Source of the DNA: Chthoniobacter flavus
GTDB taxonomy: Bacteria; Verrucomicrobiota; Verrucomicrobiia; Chthoniobacterales; Chthoniobacteraceae
Assembly: GCA_945861435.1 (NCBI GenBank)
Contig: CAMAUX010000057.1
Coordinates: forward strand, 1 to 36,492
Reading direction: 5' to 3'
Length of the DNA: 36,492 nucleotides
Of the stretch, positions 16,563 through 24,974 are shown one piece after another (position 1 is the first letter of the stretch; each line of letters starts with the position of its first letter). A program made the translations under genes and the position numbers. Below the pieces are notes generated by a model. That model ran no database searches. It saw nothing but the letters and a program-made list of their open reading frames with translations, and was not told the origin of the DNA.

Positions 16563-17270
16563 TTACAACTTTTTGTGGACCTTCGGGATGTCCTTCGTCC
16601 GGATCGTGACGTCATCAAAGTGGATGCGTTTACCGTTCTTGTATCTGGGTTGGAGTTGTTCCGGGACCGCGATGAAGAGGAGGGTGTGGCCTGCGGCGAG
16701 CTCTGGCAGGTTAAAGCTGATGCAGGCGTATCCGTCGTCCGTTGGCTCTGGGGCGAACGGGATTTTTGTTCCTGAGGAGGATTCGTAGATTTCGCGGATC
16801 TGTTTTGGGAGAGGAGTGGGGCCGGACATCTCGGAGCCGATCAGGATTTTCGTGGGTGGGGTGGAGGTCTTCCCCGGGTTGGCTACGAGGATGTGGAGAG
16901 CGTTTTGGGGGCTCTCGTCCACGAGTTTGAAGGGGGCGATGTGGGAGCCGACCCGTCCCTGCCTCCTGTTCAGAGAGATGTCGGCCTGGCGGGAAATGTT
17001 GTGAAGGACGTTCTCGCCCGGGAAGGTGGCGGGTACGACGCTGAATTGGACGGGGCCCCAGTATGCGGATGCGCGGAGGGAGCTTTCCGGCGTGAGTGAC
17101 AACACGACCGGCTCGGTATGCAACAGATCCAAGCTAATACGGTTGGCTGCGGGATCGTTCTCCGGCGCGGCTGGCAGCGGGTTATGATAGAGTGCCTTGT
17201 AATTAGACAGGGTGCTGCAAGCGGCCATTGAAAGCATGGCTAGTGGAAGGAGAAGAGGGGTGAGCTTCAC
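16563..17270 (-). CDS. Predicted lipoprotein of unknown function
   Basis: I do not recognise this protein. Read from the GTG at 17270, it begins V-K-L-T-P-L-L-L-P-L-A-M-L-S-M-A-A-C, a textbook lipoprotein signal with lipobox ending M-A-A-C, so it should be exported and lipid-anchored. A TTG at 17306 would add 12 residues and spoil the signal, so I prefer the GTG. The mature ~217 residues are beta-rich in appearance, Pro/Thr-rich, with no enzyme motif that I can see. The reading frame ends with a basic tail (H-K-K-L). It is convergent with the M16 gene (72 bp apart) and divergent from mrdA. Confidence 0.7.
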   Translation of the reverse strand: MKLTPLLLPLAMLSMAACSTLSNYKALYHNPLPAAPENDPAANRISLDLLHTEPVVLSLTPESSLRASAYWGPVQFSVVPATFPGENVLHNISRQADISLNRRQGRVGSHIAPFKLVDESPQNALHILVANPGKTSTPPTKILIGSEMSGPTPLPKQIREIYESSSGTKIPFAPEPTDDGYACISFNLPELAAGHTLLFIAVPEQLQPRYKNGKRIHFDDVTIRTKDIPKVHKKL

Positions 17271-17448
17271 CCTTGGATGGGACCAGAAAGCTAGAGACGC
17301 TGTCAATGGCGGCAGCCGTGCACCGAAGAGGGTGCATGGGGGGGAACCTCACTAGACAGGGGTGCGCTGGGGTTAAGATGGGGGGTAACTTGTCCGGCGT
17401 GCTTTGCACTCTTGTGGGGTGGGGAGGCTATCGCTAGGGTTGAGGTGC

Positions 17449-19392
17449 ATGATTTCCCGGCTGATTCTCGGATTACTGCTCCTCGCGGGGGCGGTTGCTG
17501 CGCAGTCTGTGCCTGAGGCGGGTGGCGGATCCGTCGGGGTGGGGGTGACAGGAAAGGCGAGGGAGGATGTTTCGAGTGGCAAGGCGCAATCGGGCGCGCA
17601 GCAGGTGGCGGCGCCGACGTGGGAGACGCAGAAGCAGGCGCGCAAGTACCTCATGGCGATCCCTGCACCGCGCGGGCAGATCGTGGATCGCAACGGGAAT
17701 CCTCTCGCGCAGACGCGGGTGAGCAAGAATCTGGGGATTGTTTTTCCGACGCCGTTGGAATGGAAGGGACAGCAGGTGATCGAGTTCACGCGTCGGCAGG
17801 CTGTGCGTGTGCAGGAGTTACTTGGGCGGCCCGTCCCGTTCGCGGAGGCTGCGGTGTTGAAGCACTATGCCAACCGGGGGGTGCTGCCATTTATTTTAGT
17901 ACAGGATTTGAGCGCGGAGGAGGTGGCAAGGGTGGAGGCTGCGCAGTCCAAGGAGTTGATTCTGCAGTCGGTTTACCTGCGGTATTACCCAAATGGCGGG
18001 CTTGCGGGGCACATCATCGGGTACGCGGGGCGGGCTGGGCGGACGCCGGACGGGCCGGTGGAGAATAACGAGACGCTCTGGTCCAACGCCGAGGGAAGGG
18101 ACGGTCTGGAGCTTTCCTTCGATGACCAGCTGCAGGGGAAGTTTGGTCAGTACAACCTCTCCTTTGATGCGACCGGTAAGAGGAGTGGGGAGCAGGTTTC
18201 GATTCCGCCGCAGCCTGGATACAACGTGGTGACTACGCTGGACTTGGATTTGCAGCGGCTTTGCGAGCAATCGTTGAAGGAGGGGTGCAAGCGCGGGGCG
18301 CTGGTGATGATGGATGCGTACACGGGCGATGTGTTGGCGATGGCCTCGTGGCCGACGATCGATCCGAACGCTTTCATTCCCAAGATCTCCGAGGAGGCCT
18401 TCCGTGCGTTGCAGGAGGACAAGGATATCCCGTTGCTTCCGCGCGCGTTCCGGTCCGCCTATCCGCCGGGGTCGACGTTCAAGGTGCTGGTTGGGCTGGC
18501 AGGGCTGCAGACGGGTAAGATTCTTGCGGAGGACGAATTCAGCTGCCCGCCCGTGCTTGAACTCGGGAAAATTTCCTTCCGCAACTGGAAGAAGAAGGAC
18601 ATGGGTTCGATGAATTTTGCGGATGCGCTCACGCAGTCCTGCAACACGTGGTTCATGCAGGCCGGGACGCAGATCGGGGCGCGGGATATCGTCGATTACG
18701 CCTTTAAGTTTGGGCTTGGGGTGCGCACGGGGATTCCGCTGGGGTCCGAGGAGGTCGGATTGGTGCCGACGGACGAGTACATGATGAAGGTGCACAAGCG
18801 GAAGCTGGCCGGGGGCGATGTCTACAACCTTTCGATCGGGCAGGGGGACACGCTGGTGACGCCCCTGCAGATGGCGCAGCTCATGGCGGCGGTGGCCAAC
18901 GGTGGGACGCTGATGGCGGCGCGCCTCGTGCAGCAGGTCCAGAGTATCGATGGTCAGGTGGTGCATGCGTACGACATCCGGGCCCGTGCGCGGATGGAGA
19001 TCCGGCCCGAGGTTTTTTCCGAAGTGCGCCGGGCGATGGTGCAGGTGGTGGAAAGCAAGATGGGCACGGCTGGGCGGGCTCAGGTGGATGGTGTGCGGGT
19101 GGCGGGTAAGACGGGCACGGCGCAGTGGGGGGCAAAGCCGCATGAGCGCACGGCCGCATGGTTTGCGGGGTTCGCGCCGGCTGACCGGCCCAAGTACGCA
19201 TTCGCGGCGATTTACGAAGGGGATGTGGGACGGGACGAGGTGCATGGCGGGACGTTCGCGGCACCCATTGTCGGCAAGGTGTTGCGTGAAGTTCTCAAGC
19301 CGGAGCCGAAGAAGAAGAAGGACGCAGCGCCGGAGGTGATCGACGGCGTCCAGGTGCTCCGCGCACAACCGGTGCGGCCGGAGGCGCGTTAG
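17449..19392 (+). CDS. mrdA: Penicillin-binding protein 2 (elongation transpeptidase)
   Basis: This is a class B PBP that cross-links peptidoglycan with the Rod elongation complex at the periplasmic face. Of 647 residues, the N-terminal hydrophobic stretch (~3-20) acts as signal or anchor. The PBP-dimer region starts at the P-A-P-R-G-Q-I-V-D-R-N-G segment (~residue 75-86). The transpeptidase domain has all three motifs: S342-T-F-K345 after Y-P-P-G, S397-C-N, and K554-T-G-T. I chose ATG at 17449 (gaggtg four bases upstream) over 17404 because the signal then begins properly. It has a polar C-terminal Lys/Pro tail. The M50 protease gene follows after 20 bp and is probably co-transcribed. Confidence 0.93.
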   Translation: MISRLILGLLLLAGAVAAQSVPEAGGGSVGVGVTGKAREDVSSGKAQSGAQQVAAPTWETQKQARKYLMAIPAPRGQIVDRNGNPLAQTRVSKNLGIVFPTPLEWKGQQVIEFTRRQAVRVQELLGRPVPFAEAAVLKHYANRGVLPFILVQDLSAEEVARVEAAQSKELILQSVYLRYYPNGGLAGHIIGYAGRAGRTPDGPVENNETLWSNAEGRDGLELSFDDQLQGKFGQYNLSFDATGKRSGEQVSIPPQPGYNVVTTLDLDLQRLCEQSLKEGCKRGALVMMDAYTGDVLAMASWPTIDPNAFIPKISEEAFRALQEDKDIPLLPRAFRSAYPPGSTFKVLVGLAGLQTGKILAEDEFSCPPVLELGKISFRNWKKKDMGSMNFADALTQSCNTWFMQAGTQIGARDIVDYAFKFGLGVRTGIPLGSEEVGLVPTDEYMMKVHKRKLAGGDVYNLSIGQGDTLVTPLQMAQLMAAVANGGTLMAARLVQQVQSIDGQVVHAYDIRARARMEIRPEVFSEVRRAMVQVVESKMGTAGRAQVDGVRVAGKTGTAQWGAKPHERTAAWFAGFAPADRPKYAFAAIYEGDVGRDEVHGGTFAAPIVGKVLREVLKPEPKKKKDAAPEVIDGVQVLRAQPVRPEAR

Positions 19393-19412
19393 AGTTCGGG
19401 GTTTCTGCGGCG

Positions 19413-20132
19413 ATGGCTATGATCGGGGAACTGAACCTGGCGGACGGTCTGATTTGGTATTTTGTGTTCGTGTACAGCACGGTGGTGCATGAGGCGGGGC
19501 ACGCGTGGGCTGCTCTGAAGCTTGGTGATGATACGGCACATCGATTCGGTCAGGTCTCGCTGGATCCTGTGCCCCATATGCGGCGGGAACCGCTGGGGAT
19601 GATCGTGGTTCCTCTGCTTTCCTGGTTCTTCAACGGTGGGCGCTGGATGATGGGATGGGCCAGTGCGCCGTATGATCCGGAATGGGCTGCGCGGTATCCG
19701 CGGCGTGCGGCGCTGATGGCCGCCGCCGGACCCGCGGCGGATGTGGTGCTGCTTTTGGTGGCGGTGTTTCTGATGCGCTGGGGGCTGGATGCGGGGGTGT
19801 TCAAGGTGCCGATGCGGCCTGATTTTGCGAAGGTGGTTGTGGCGGCGGATGCGGCTGCGCGTTACGGCGCCGCATGGGCGTTCTGTGCGCAATTGCTGAG
19901 TGTGACGTTCACGTTGCAGGTGGTGCTGGTGCCTTTCAATCTGCTGCCGCTGCCTCCCTTGGATGGAAGCGTGCTTCCGCTTCTGGTGCTCGGGCCGCGG
20001 CAGGCGGAGCGTTATCAGGAATTTCTCCTCAACCAGACGGTGAGGGTCTTTGGGTTGGTGGTGGCCTGGCAGGTTTATGCGGCGTTCCTGCCATCGATTT
20101 TCCAAGGCGCGCTTGGCCTTCTTTACCGTTGA
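19413..20132 (+). CDS. M50 family membrane metalloprotease (site-2-protease type)
   Basis: This is a 239-residue polytopic membrane protein. The first membrane segment carries the zinc motif H-E-A-G-H at about residues 25-29. The other active-site element, N-L-L-P-L-P-P-L-D-G (family N-P-x-P-x-L-D-G type), lies near 177-186. At least three further hydrophobic segments are visible (~55-70, ~95-115, ~205-225). There is no PDZ domain, so it resembles the short SpoIVFB/uncharacterised M50 members rather than RseP. The natural substrate is unknown. It follows mrdA after 20 bp, suggesting shared expression with cell-elongation functions. Two possible starts (19413 and 19419) differ by two residues. 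Confidence 0.85.
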   Translation: MAMIGELNLADGLIWYFVFVYSTVVHEAGHAWAALKLGDDTAHRFGQVSLDPVPHMRREPLGMIVVPLLSWFFNGGRWMMGWASAPYDPEWAARYPRRAALMAAAGPAADVVLLLVAVFLMRWGLDAGVFKVPMRPDFAKVVVAADAAARYGAAWAFCAQLLSVTFTLQVVLVPFNLLPLPPLDGSVLPLLVLGPRQAERYQEFLLNQTVRVFGLVVAWQVYAAFLPSIFQGALGLLYR

Positions 20133-20184
20133 GCGCGGGCCCGGGTGCGTTGGGAACACGGGAGTGCCCGGTGGCGCAACGGGT

Positions 20185-21324
20185 TCAGGGCTGGAGGCGC
20201 TTTTCGAGGGCCTGAAGTTCGGGTTGGAGCGAGACGAATCGCGGGTCGCTCATCCAGTCGCGAACGGCGGGAAGTGTTCTGGCTGCGTGGATGGCGGGCT
20301 CTGGCGGGGCGGAGCTGCGGCCTGTGAGGGAGTCGCCGAGGAAGGTGGTGGGGACCGCCAGTCTGCGGAGAAAGCGGCTCTTCTCATCGGTGCCCACGTC
20401 GGATCGGGTGAGGTAGGATTCGACGGCCCGGCGCTGTGTGGCGTTGACGAGGTTGGCCTTTGCGAAAGCATCCGCGCGGGTCTGCGGCTGATCCTTGAGG
20501 AGAAGAGGGCGTTGGATGAGGAGGGTCATCACCTCAAGAGGGGCCGCTTCAGCAAGCCTTTCGATGCTGTTGGCGGCTGCCTGCTGAAGGTCTGCGTTTG
20601 AACCGGCAAGGAGTGATTCGAGCAATGGGAGCAGGGTGGGATCCGCCAGTGCAGGGACGATATCCAGTGCATGGATGAAGCCTGCGGTGGGGTTTGCCAG
20701 CCATTCGGGTTTGGTGAGCAGGGCGCGGATTTTTTCGGCGAGCAGGGCGCGGTTTTTGGATTGCTGCCATGCAAGGTTGCGAAGCGCGATGACCCATTCG
20801 TCCGCTGAGTCGGAGTGTTCGAGCACGTTGCGAGCGAGGGCTGATGCCTCGGGGCGGTCGTTCTCGCGGGCGAGTCTGCCGAGCAGGTCCAGAAGGAAGA
20901 TGCGCAGGCTGGGAGAGTGCTCCAGTCGGCCGTCTCCGGGCGAGAACTCGTCGCCCGTGGGGGCGTCGAGCCCGTTGGTGAGAAATTCCACGATGGATGC
21001 AGTGGCGGCGGTTCGCGGGGCGGCGGTGAGGTCCGTTTCCAATGCAGCGAGTTCCCCGGCCGTGGTGCGGCCATCGCTGAGGTTCTGGAGCAGGGACTGG
21101 ATGCGCGCGCGGAGCTTCGCCTCTTCAGCCTTCGCCTCGAGGGGGGACGTCGCCGGAAGTTTCCACTGATCGAACAGGCGCGCGTTGAAGCTCAAGGCCG
21201 GGGCGGGGGCGCTGCGTGCCTTTTTTTCCGCGGACTGATTGGCGCCCCACTGGAAGTAGATCCACGCAAGGAACTGGCCGCCGATGATGGAGAGCAGCAG
21301 CGCAATAATCGCCCGTGGGGTCAT
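20185..21324 (-). CDS. Membrane-anchored HEAT-like repeat protein, function unknown
   Basis: This 379-residue protein has one N-terminal membrane segment (residues ~5-25, I-I-A-L-L-L-S-I-I-G-G-Q-F-L) followed by an Ala/Lys-rich linker. The rest appears alpha-helical, with recurring A-L-A-x-N-V-L, L-L-P-L-L-E-S-L-L and A-A-A-N-S-I-E-R-L segments spaced like HEAT/armadillo units. I see no catalytic motif. It is probably a periplasm-facing scaffold protein; that is inference from topology and repeat character only. It is convergent with the M50 gene (52 bp apart) and lies downstream of glnII, separated from it by a strong terminator, so it must have its own promoter within 21325-21512. Confidence 0.65.
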   Translation of the reverse strand: MTPRAIIALLLSIIGGQFLAWIYFQWGANQSAEKKARSAPAPALSFNARLFDQWKLPATSPLEAKAEEAKLRARIQSLLQNLSDGRTTAGELAALETDLTAAPRTAATASIVEFLTNGLDAPTGDEFSPGDGRLEHSPSLRIFLLDLLGRLARENDRPEASALARNVLEHSDSADEWVIALRNLAWQQSKNRALLAEKIRALLTKPEWLANPTAGFIHALDIVPALADPTLLPLLESLLAGSNADLQQAAANSIERLAEAAPLEVMTLLIQRPLLLKDQPQTRADAFAKANLVNATQRRAVESYLTRSDVGTDEKSRFLRRLAVPTTFLGDSLTGRSSAPPEPAIHAARTLPAVRDWMSDPRFVSLQPELQALEKRLQP

Positions 21325-21509
21325 GGAGGGAGAGGCTGGCGTGGCTTGGTGGGGGCGGCAATGGGGAATGCGGGGGCCGGCGATGGGCGGGGCGCCTTTG
21401 GACGAACGCTGCTTATGCGCTGGGATCGGCTTTGGCGCTCGATTTGCGGGCTGTCTGCGATCCCCGTGTGGTCTGGGGAGCGTGTTCCATCCGGGGGAAG
21501 GTGAGCGAG

Positions 21510-21548
21510 AAAAAAAACGCCGCCCCGCTTGTACGGGACGGCGTTTTT
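21510..21548 (-). terminator. Strong rho-independent terminator of glnII
   Basis: The arms 21513-21522 and 21539-21548 pair perfectly over ten bases (aaaaacgccg/cggcgttttt). The stem continues inward past one mismatch with four more pairs (24-27 with 34-37) around a six-base loop. On the minus strand the G+C stem is followed by eight T residues (complement of 21510-21517), so it ends glnII transcription 40 bp after its stop codon. The plus-strand T run is shorter, and bidirectional action is possible. Confidence 0.9.
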
Positions 21549-21588
21549 GGATTCGGAATGAACCGGTTATTTCAACCGGTTGCCTGCC

Positions 21589-22638
21589 TTACTTTTTCTT
21601 GGCCTTGGGAGCGCTGCCCTTGAGGGGGACAGTGGCGATCGTCTGCAGGATGCGGCTGGCGATCTTGTACGGGTCGCCCTGCGAGTTGGGCCGGCGATCT
21701 TCGAGGTATCCCTTGTAGTCGTTGTTGACGAAGCTGTGGGGGACGCGGATGGAGGCGCCGCGGTTGGCGATACCGTAGTTGAACTTGTCGATGGACTGGG
21801 TTTCGTGGAGGCCAGTGAGGCGGAGGTGATTGTCCGGTCCGTACACGGCGATGTGCTCGTTCTTGTGCTTGTCGAAGGCAGCCATGAGGGCCTCGAAGTA
21901 GTCCTTGCCGCCGACCTCACGCATGTGGGTGGTGGAGAAGTTGGAGTGCATGCCGCTGCCGTTCCAATCGACATCCAAGCCGAGGGGCTTGCAGTGCCAG
22001 TTCACTTCGACTTGGTACTGTTCGCAGAGGCGGGAGAGGATGTAACGGGCCACCCAGACCTGGTCGGCTGCGGTGCGTGAGCCCTTGCCGAAGATCTGGA
22101 ATTCCCACTGGCCCTTGGCCACTTCGGCGTTGATGCCTTCGTGGTTGATGCCGGCTTCGAGGCAGAGATCGAGGTGCTCTTCCACGATCTGGCGGGCGAT
22201 ATCACCCACCGCATCGTAGCCCACGCCCGTGTAGTACTTGCCCTGCGGAAAGGGGAAGCCGCCGCCTTCGGGGAAGCCGAGGGGGACGCCGTTCTGGTAC
22301 AGGAAATATTCCTGTTCGAAGCCGAACCATGCGCCCGAATCGTCGAGGATGGTCGCACGGGAGTTGCTGACGTGCGGGGTGAGGTCGGGCATGAGCACCT
22401 CGCACATCACGAGCACGCCGTTCTGGCGGGTCGCGTCGGGGTAGACGGAGACGGGCTTGAGAACGCAGTCGGAACTCTTGCCTTCAGCCTGACGGGTGGA
22501 GCTGCCGTCGAATCCCCAGTTGGGGAGGTCCTTGAGCTTCGGGAAGGAGGTGAACTCCTTGACGAGGGTCTTGCTGCGGAGATTGGCCACCGGCTCGTAG
22601 CCGTCGAGCCAGATGTATTCCAACTTATACTTGGGCAT
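21589..22638 (-). CDS. glnII: Glutamine synthetase, type II (GSII)
   Basis: This enzyme makes glutamine from glutamate, ammonia and ATP in the cytoplasm. The 349-residue length and motifs are those of the short, eukaryote-like GSII family rather than the ~470-residue GlnA. They are W-G-F-D-G-S-S-T at 41-48, F-G-F-E-Q-E-Y near 105-111 (metal ligands), G-Q-W-E-F-Q near 180, D-W-N-G-S-G-M-H-S-N near 224-233, and N-R-G-A-S-I-R-V-P followed by G-Y-L-E-D-R-R-P near 290-312. GSII is not adenylylated, so control is expected at transcription. A -24/-12-like element lies upstream. The leader just before ATG is accctaaccctaacc, without a Shine-Dalgarno sequence. Confidence 0.95.
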   Translation of the reverse strand: MPKYKLEYIWLDGYEPVANLRSKTLVKEFTSFPKLKDLPNWGFDGSSTRQAEGKSSDCVLKPVSVYPDATRQNGVLVMCEVLMPDLTPHVSNSRATILDDSGAWFGFEQEYFLYQNGVPLGFPEGGGFPFPQGKYYTGVGYDAVGDIARQIVEEHLDLCLEAGINHEGINAEVAKGQWEFQIFGKGSRTAADQVWVARYILSRLCEQYQVEVNWHCKPLGLDVDWNGSGMHSNFSTTHMREVGGKDYFEALMAAFDKHKNEHIAVYGPDNHLRLTGLHETQSIDKFNYGIANRGASIRVPHSFVNNDYKGYLEDRRPNSQGDPYKIASRILQTIATVPLKGSAPKAKKK

Positions 22639-22762
22639 GGATGGTTAGGGTTAGGGTCTGTGTATCTTACTTTGAAAGCGGCACACCGGGAGGTTGCCCG
22701 CTTGGGTTTACTGCTCGTCATCCTCCCCGGCGAGCGGGTCGGGTCAGAGCAAGAACGCCAAT

Positions 22763-22780
22763 TAGCAGACGCGATGCCAC
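22763..22780 (-). promoter_or_regulatory. Possible sigma-54 (-24/-12) promoter for glnII
   Basis: On the minus strand the sequence tggcatcgcgtctgct has the diagnostic GG (22778-22777) and GC (22766-22765) separated by exactly ten bases, with a TGGCA start as in the sigma-54 consensus. The -12 half (ctgct) is imperfect. Transcription would start near 22753 and give a leader of about 115 nt. Sigma-54 control of a glutamine synthetase would make physiological sense, but no enhancer site was identified and the match could be chance. Confidence 0.4.
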
Positions 22781-22873
22781 TTGGCCAGTGGGCGACCGCT
22801 TTTTCCAAAAAAAACCCAATCCAAGTCTCGAAAAACTGTTTCGCTGGCGGCCTTGCTCAACGAGGATGGAGCC

Positions 22874-23254
22874 ATGGGAACGGTAAAGGATACTCTGAGA
22901 TCCACAGTCCGTGTGGGTTACGACGGAAGGGTGTACAAAACGTTCCGGGGTCCCCGGGCGGAGGAACGCTTTGCCAACGAGGTGCGGGTTTTGAAGTTTC
23001 TGGAGGGCGCCGGGTGTCTCTTTGTGCCCAAGGTGGTTGAATTCTATCCAGATCGCCTGCAGATGGTGACCACCAACTGCGGCGCCCGCGTCCAGCATCT
23101 GGATGAAGCACGCTTGAAGGAGCTCTTCACCGAATTGGAGACGTACGGTGTCCGTCATGAAGATCAGGACATTCGTAATGTCACCTATAGGCAGAGCGAC
23201 GGGCGGTTTTGTCTGATCGACTTCGAGTTCGCTTCTATTCTTCCCCCTGTCTAA
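22874..23254 (+). CDS. Minimal kinase-like protein (126 residues)
   Basis: This small soluble protein preserves the protein-kinase-like catalytic order. A lysine (V-Y-K22-T-F) is followed by a conserved-helix glutamate (A-N-E36-V). The catalytic loop is H95-E-D97-Q-D-I-R-N102, with the canonical HxDxxxxN spacing, and the metal site is D116-F-E. There is no glycine-rich loop that I can identify, and almost nothing follows the D-F-E, so the usual C-lobe is missing. It resembles the bacterial lipopolysaccharide/Kdo-kinase-like and small RIO-like families. I choose ATG at 22874 (GAGG eight bases upstream); a TTG at 22781 is possible. Its stop codon overlaps the PP2C start (taatg), so the two are translationally coupled. 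Whether it is an active kinase or a pseudokinase is open. Confidence 0.7.
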   Translation: MGTVKDTLRSTVRVGYDGRVYKTFRGPRAEERFANEVRVLKFLEGAGCLFVPKVVEFYPDRLQMVTTNCGARVQHLDEARLKELFTELETYGVRHEDQDIRNVTYRQSDGRFCLIDFEFASILPPV

Positions 23255-24114
23255 TGACCGCGCTCCAGAACCATCCGCAACCCGGTCGCATCCGATGGTC
23301 CGCTTTGAGCGACCGCGGCAAGGTGCGGCAGAACAACGAGGATGCCTTTCTTGGTTTGCGCTTTGATGGGCGTGAGGCGCAGTTGCTCGGAAAGTTCGGA
23401 GAGACTTCCCTCGCCAGCCACGACTGTGTGTTTGCGGTGAGTGACGGGATTGGAGGTGCGCAGGCCGGGGAGTTTGCGAGTCGGATTGCGGTGGAAAAGA
23501 TCACGCGGTTGTTGCCGCGCGCGTTTCGTCAGGCCGGGCAGGGGATGGAGGCAGGGTTCGCGGACGTGCTCGCGGAGTTGTACACGCAGATCCACCGGGC
23601 GTTGCTTTTCCTCGGGGGGAGTTATGAGGAATGCGCGGAGATGGGGGCCACGCTGAGCCTTTGCTGGCTGAGTCCGGGGCGGATGTGTTTCGGGCATGTC
23701 GGCGACAGCCGGATCTACTATCTACCGGCATCGGGCGGCATCCGGCAGATCACGCACGACGACACGCACGTGGGCTGGTTGTTCCGGAACGGGAAGCTCA
23801 ATGAACGGGAGGCGCGCAATCATCCGCGCAGGCATTTTCTCCAAAAAGCGCTGGGCGCGGGTCATCAGTTTGTGGATCCGCAGGTGGGCTCTGTGGTGTG
23901 CGAGGTGGGCGATGTGTTCCTGCTCTGCAGCGACGGGGTGGTGGACGGGCTTTTTGATGAGCAGCTCCTCGAGTTGTTGCGGGAGCCGGCGCGGGCACGG
24001 GGGCGCGGGCGCGGCAAGTCCACGCCTGCGCAGTTGCTGGTGCGTGAGGCCCTGGAGCGTTCCGGGCGCGACAACACAACGGCTGTGGTGGTGGAAGTCT
24101 GCGGGCCGGTCTGA
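23254..24114 (+). CDS. PP2C-family serine/threonine phosphatase
   Basis: This 286-residue, soluble, metal-dependent phosphatase of the bacterial Stp/PrpC type shows all main motifs: S-D-R-G-K-V-R-Q-N-N-E-D-A at 19-31, V-S-D-G-I-G-G at 62-68, G-D-S-R-I-Y-Y near 150-156, L-C-S-D-G-V-V-D-G near 226-234 and the terminal R-D-N-T-T-A-V-V. The start is fixed by the taatg overlap with the preceding kinase-like gene; an upstream GTG at 23209 would lie inside that gene. The tight coupling suggests that the two act on the same target or on each other. A short Arg-Gly-rich stretch (residues ~248-258) is a small oddity. Confidence 0.93.
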   Translation: MTALQNHPQPGRIRWSALSDRGKVRQNNEDAFLGLRFDGREAQLLGKFGETSLASHDCVFAVSDGIGGAQAGEFASRIAVEKITRLLPRAFRQAGQGMEAGFADVLAELYTQIHRALLFLGGSYEECAEMGATLSLCWLSPGRMCFGHVGDSRIYYLPASGGIRQITHDDTHVGWLFRNGKLNEREARNHPRRHFLQKALGAGHQFVDPQVGSVVCEVGDVFLLCSDGVVDGLFDEQLLELLREPARARGRGRGKSTPAQLLVREALERSGRDNTTAVVVEVCGPV

Positions 24115-24302
24115 CGCGCACAGCGTGGAAGGGGGCTGCATCCTCGAGGTGAACCATCTGCCTGCAGGAGCCCGCCCGAGACAACTTCCCTGCGAGGCCT
24201 TCTCACGCGCCTGCCTGTGGCCATGGGCCGTGAGGCGGTAAGTCTGCGGGGCCGCGGATCGCCACACTCTTTCCGAGCGCCGGCACACCGTGATTGCGTT
24301 GA

Positions 24303-24710
24303 GTTTGCCCAATTTCCGGATCTGAAATACCGGTTCCCGAGGACACCTTGCGACGCGAGTTTTTCACGACTTCGGGGAAAAAGTTGAAGTCTCTAACGCC
24401 GCGAGAAATGGTTGATTTCAAGGAGATAAACGGCATTTCCATTGCGGCTTTGCTGAAGCGGGCGGAGGCGGTGAACCCCGTGACTCCTCAAACGCGCAGA
24501 GAGTTTTGGATTAAATACAGGATGGCGGGATATCGGACGAAGGGGGAGCCTGGACGGTACGCCGGCGTGGAACGCCCCACGCGTTTTCGGCGCCTTCTTT
24601 TGCGCGCGGTTGCTGATGAGATTATCTCCCTGTCGAAAGCGGCAGTCTTAGCGAACACGACGATCGAGTCGATTCGTGGCGACTTTACGTTGTCCGTGGG
24701 AGCCGCATGA
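24303..24710 (+). pseudogene. C-terminal fragment of an ImmA/IrrE (COG2856)-like antitoxin protein
   Basis: The frame is open from just after a TGA at 24300 and encodes about 135 residues. The C-terminal half (R-R-L-L-L-R-A-V-A-D-E-I-I-S-L-S-K-A-A-V-L-A with T-I-E-S near the end) resembles the tail of XRE/ImmA-IrrE proteins that pair with PIN toxins. The HTH and the H-E-x-x-H zinc site expected upstream are absent, and 24115-24302 contains no recognisable remnant, so I call it truncated. It ends in an ATGA overlap with the PIN frame, typical of a coupled toxin-antitoxin pair. A TTG at 24348 could still allow translation of a 120-residue piece. Family assignment is from memory and moderate. 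Confidence 0.5.
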
Positions 24711-24922
24711 ATGTCGTTATACACGACACGTCTGTGTTTGTGGATTTGGCGGAAGGAGGCTTGCGAGAGCTTTTTTTCCGGCTGGGAATTTGCTCGATGA
24801 CAACCAGTGCGGTGGTTGAAGAGATCAAGCACGAGAGCCAGCAGCAACTCCTGGAGAGGTTTACGACAGGAAGGGCGCTGACAGACCGTGAAAAAGTCCG
24901 CAACACTATGCGTAGGAAATAA
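24707..24922 (+). pseudogene. Truncated PIN-domain toxin (N-terminal part)
   Basis: The 71-residue frame begins M-N-V-V-I-H-D-T-S-V-F-V-D-L-A-E, the first acidic strand of a PIN nuclease, and contains the second acidic element E-E-I-K-H near 38-42. A full PIN toxin of this class needs ~140-160 residues. The later acidic residues (T-x-D/G-D) and the last strands are missing, and the frame ends in a basic M-R-R-K tail. The start overlaps the preceding antitoxin-like frame by four bases. It is probably inactive. Downstream sequence to 24974 holds an inverted repeat taacac/gtgtta around 24952-24971 that could act in termination. Confidence 0.6.
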
Positions 24923-24974
24923 GAGGGAAACTTCGGAAAATTAGGTCTATAACACAATCTTACGTGTTAGGTGC

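Noticed and set aside
22643-22657. Telomere-like ttaggg repeats upstream of glnII
   Set aside because: Only about two and a half units, so chance or a local slippage product; no array is present.
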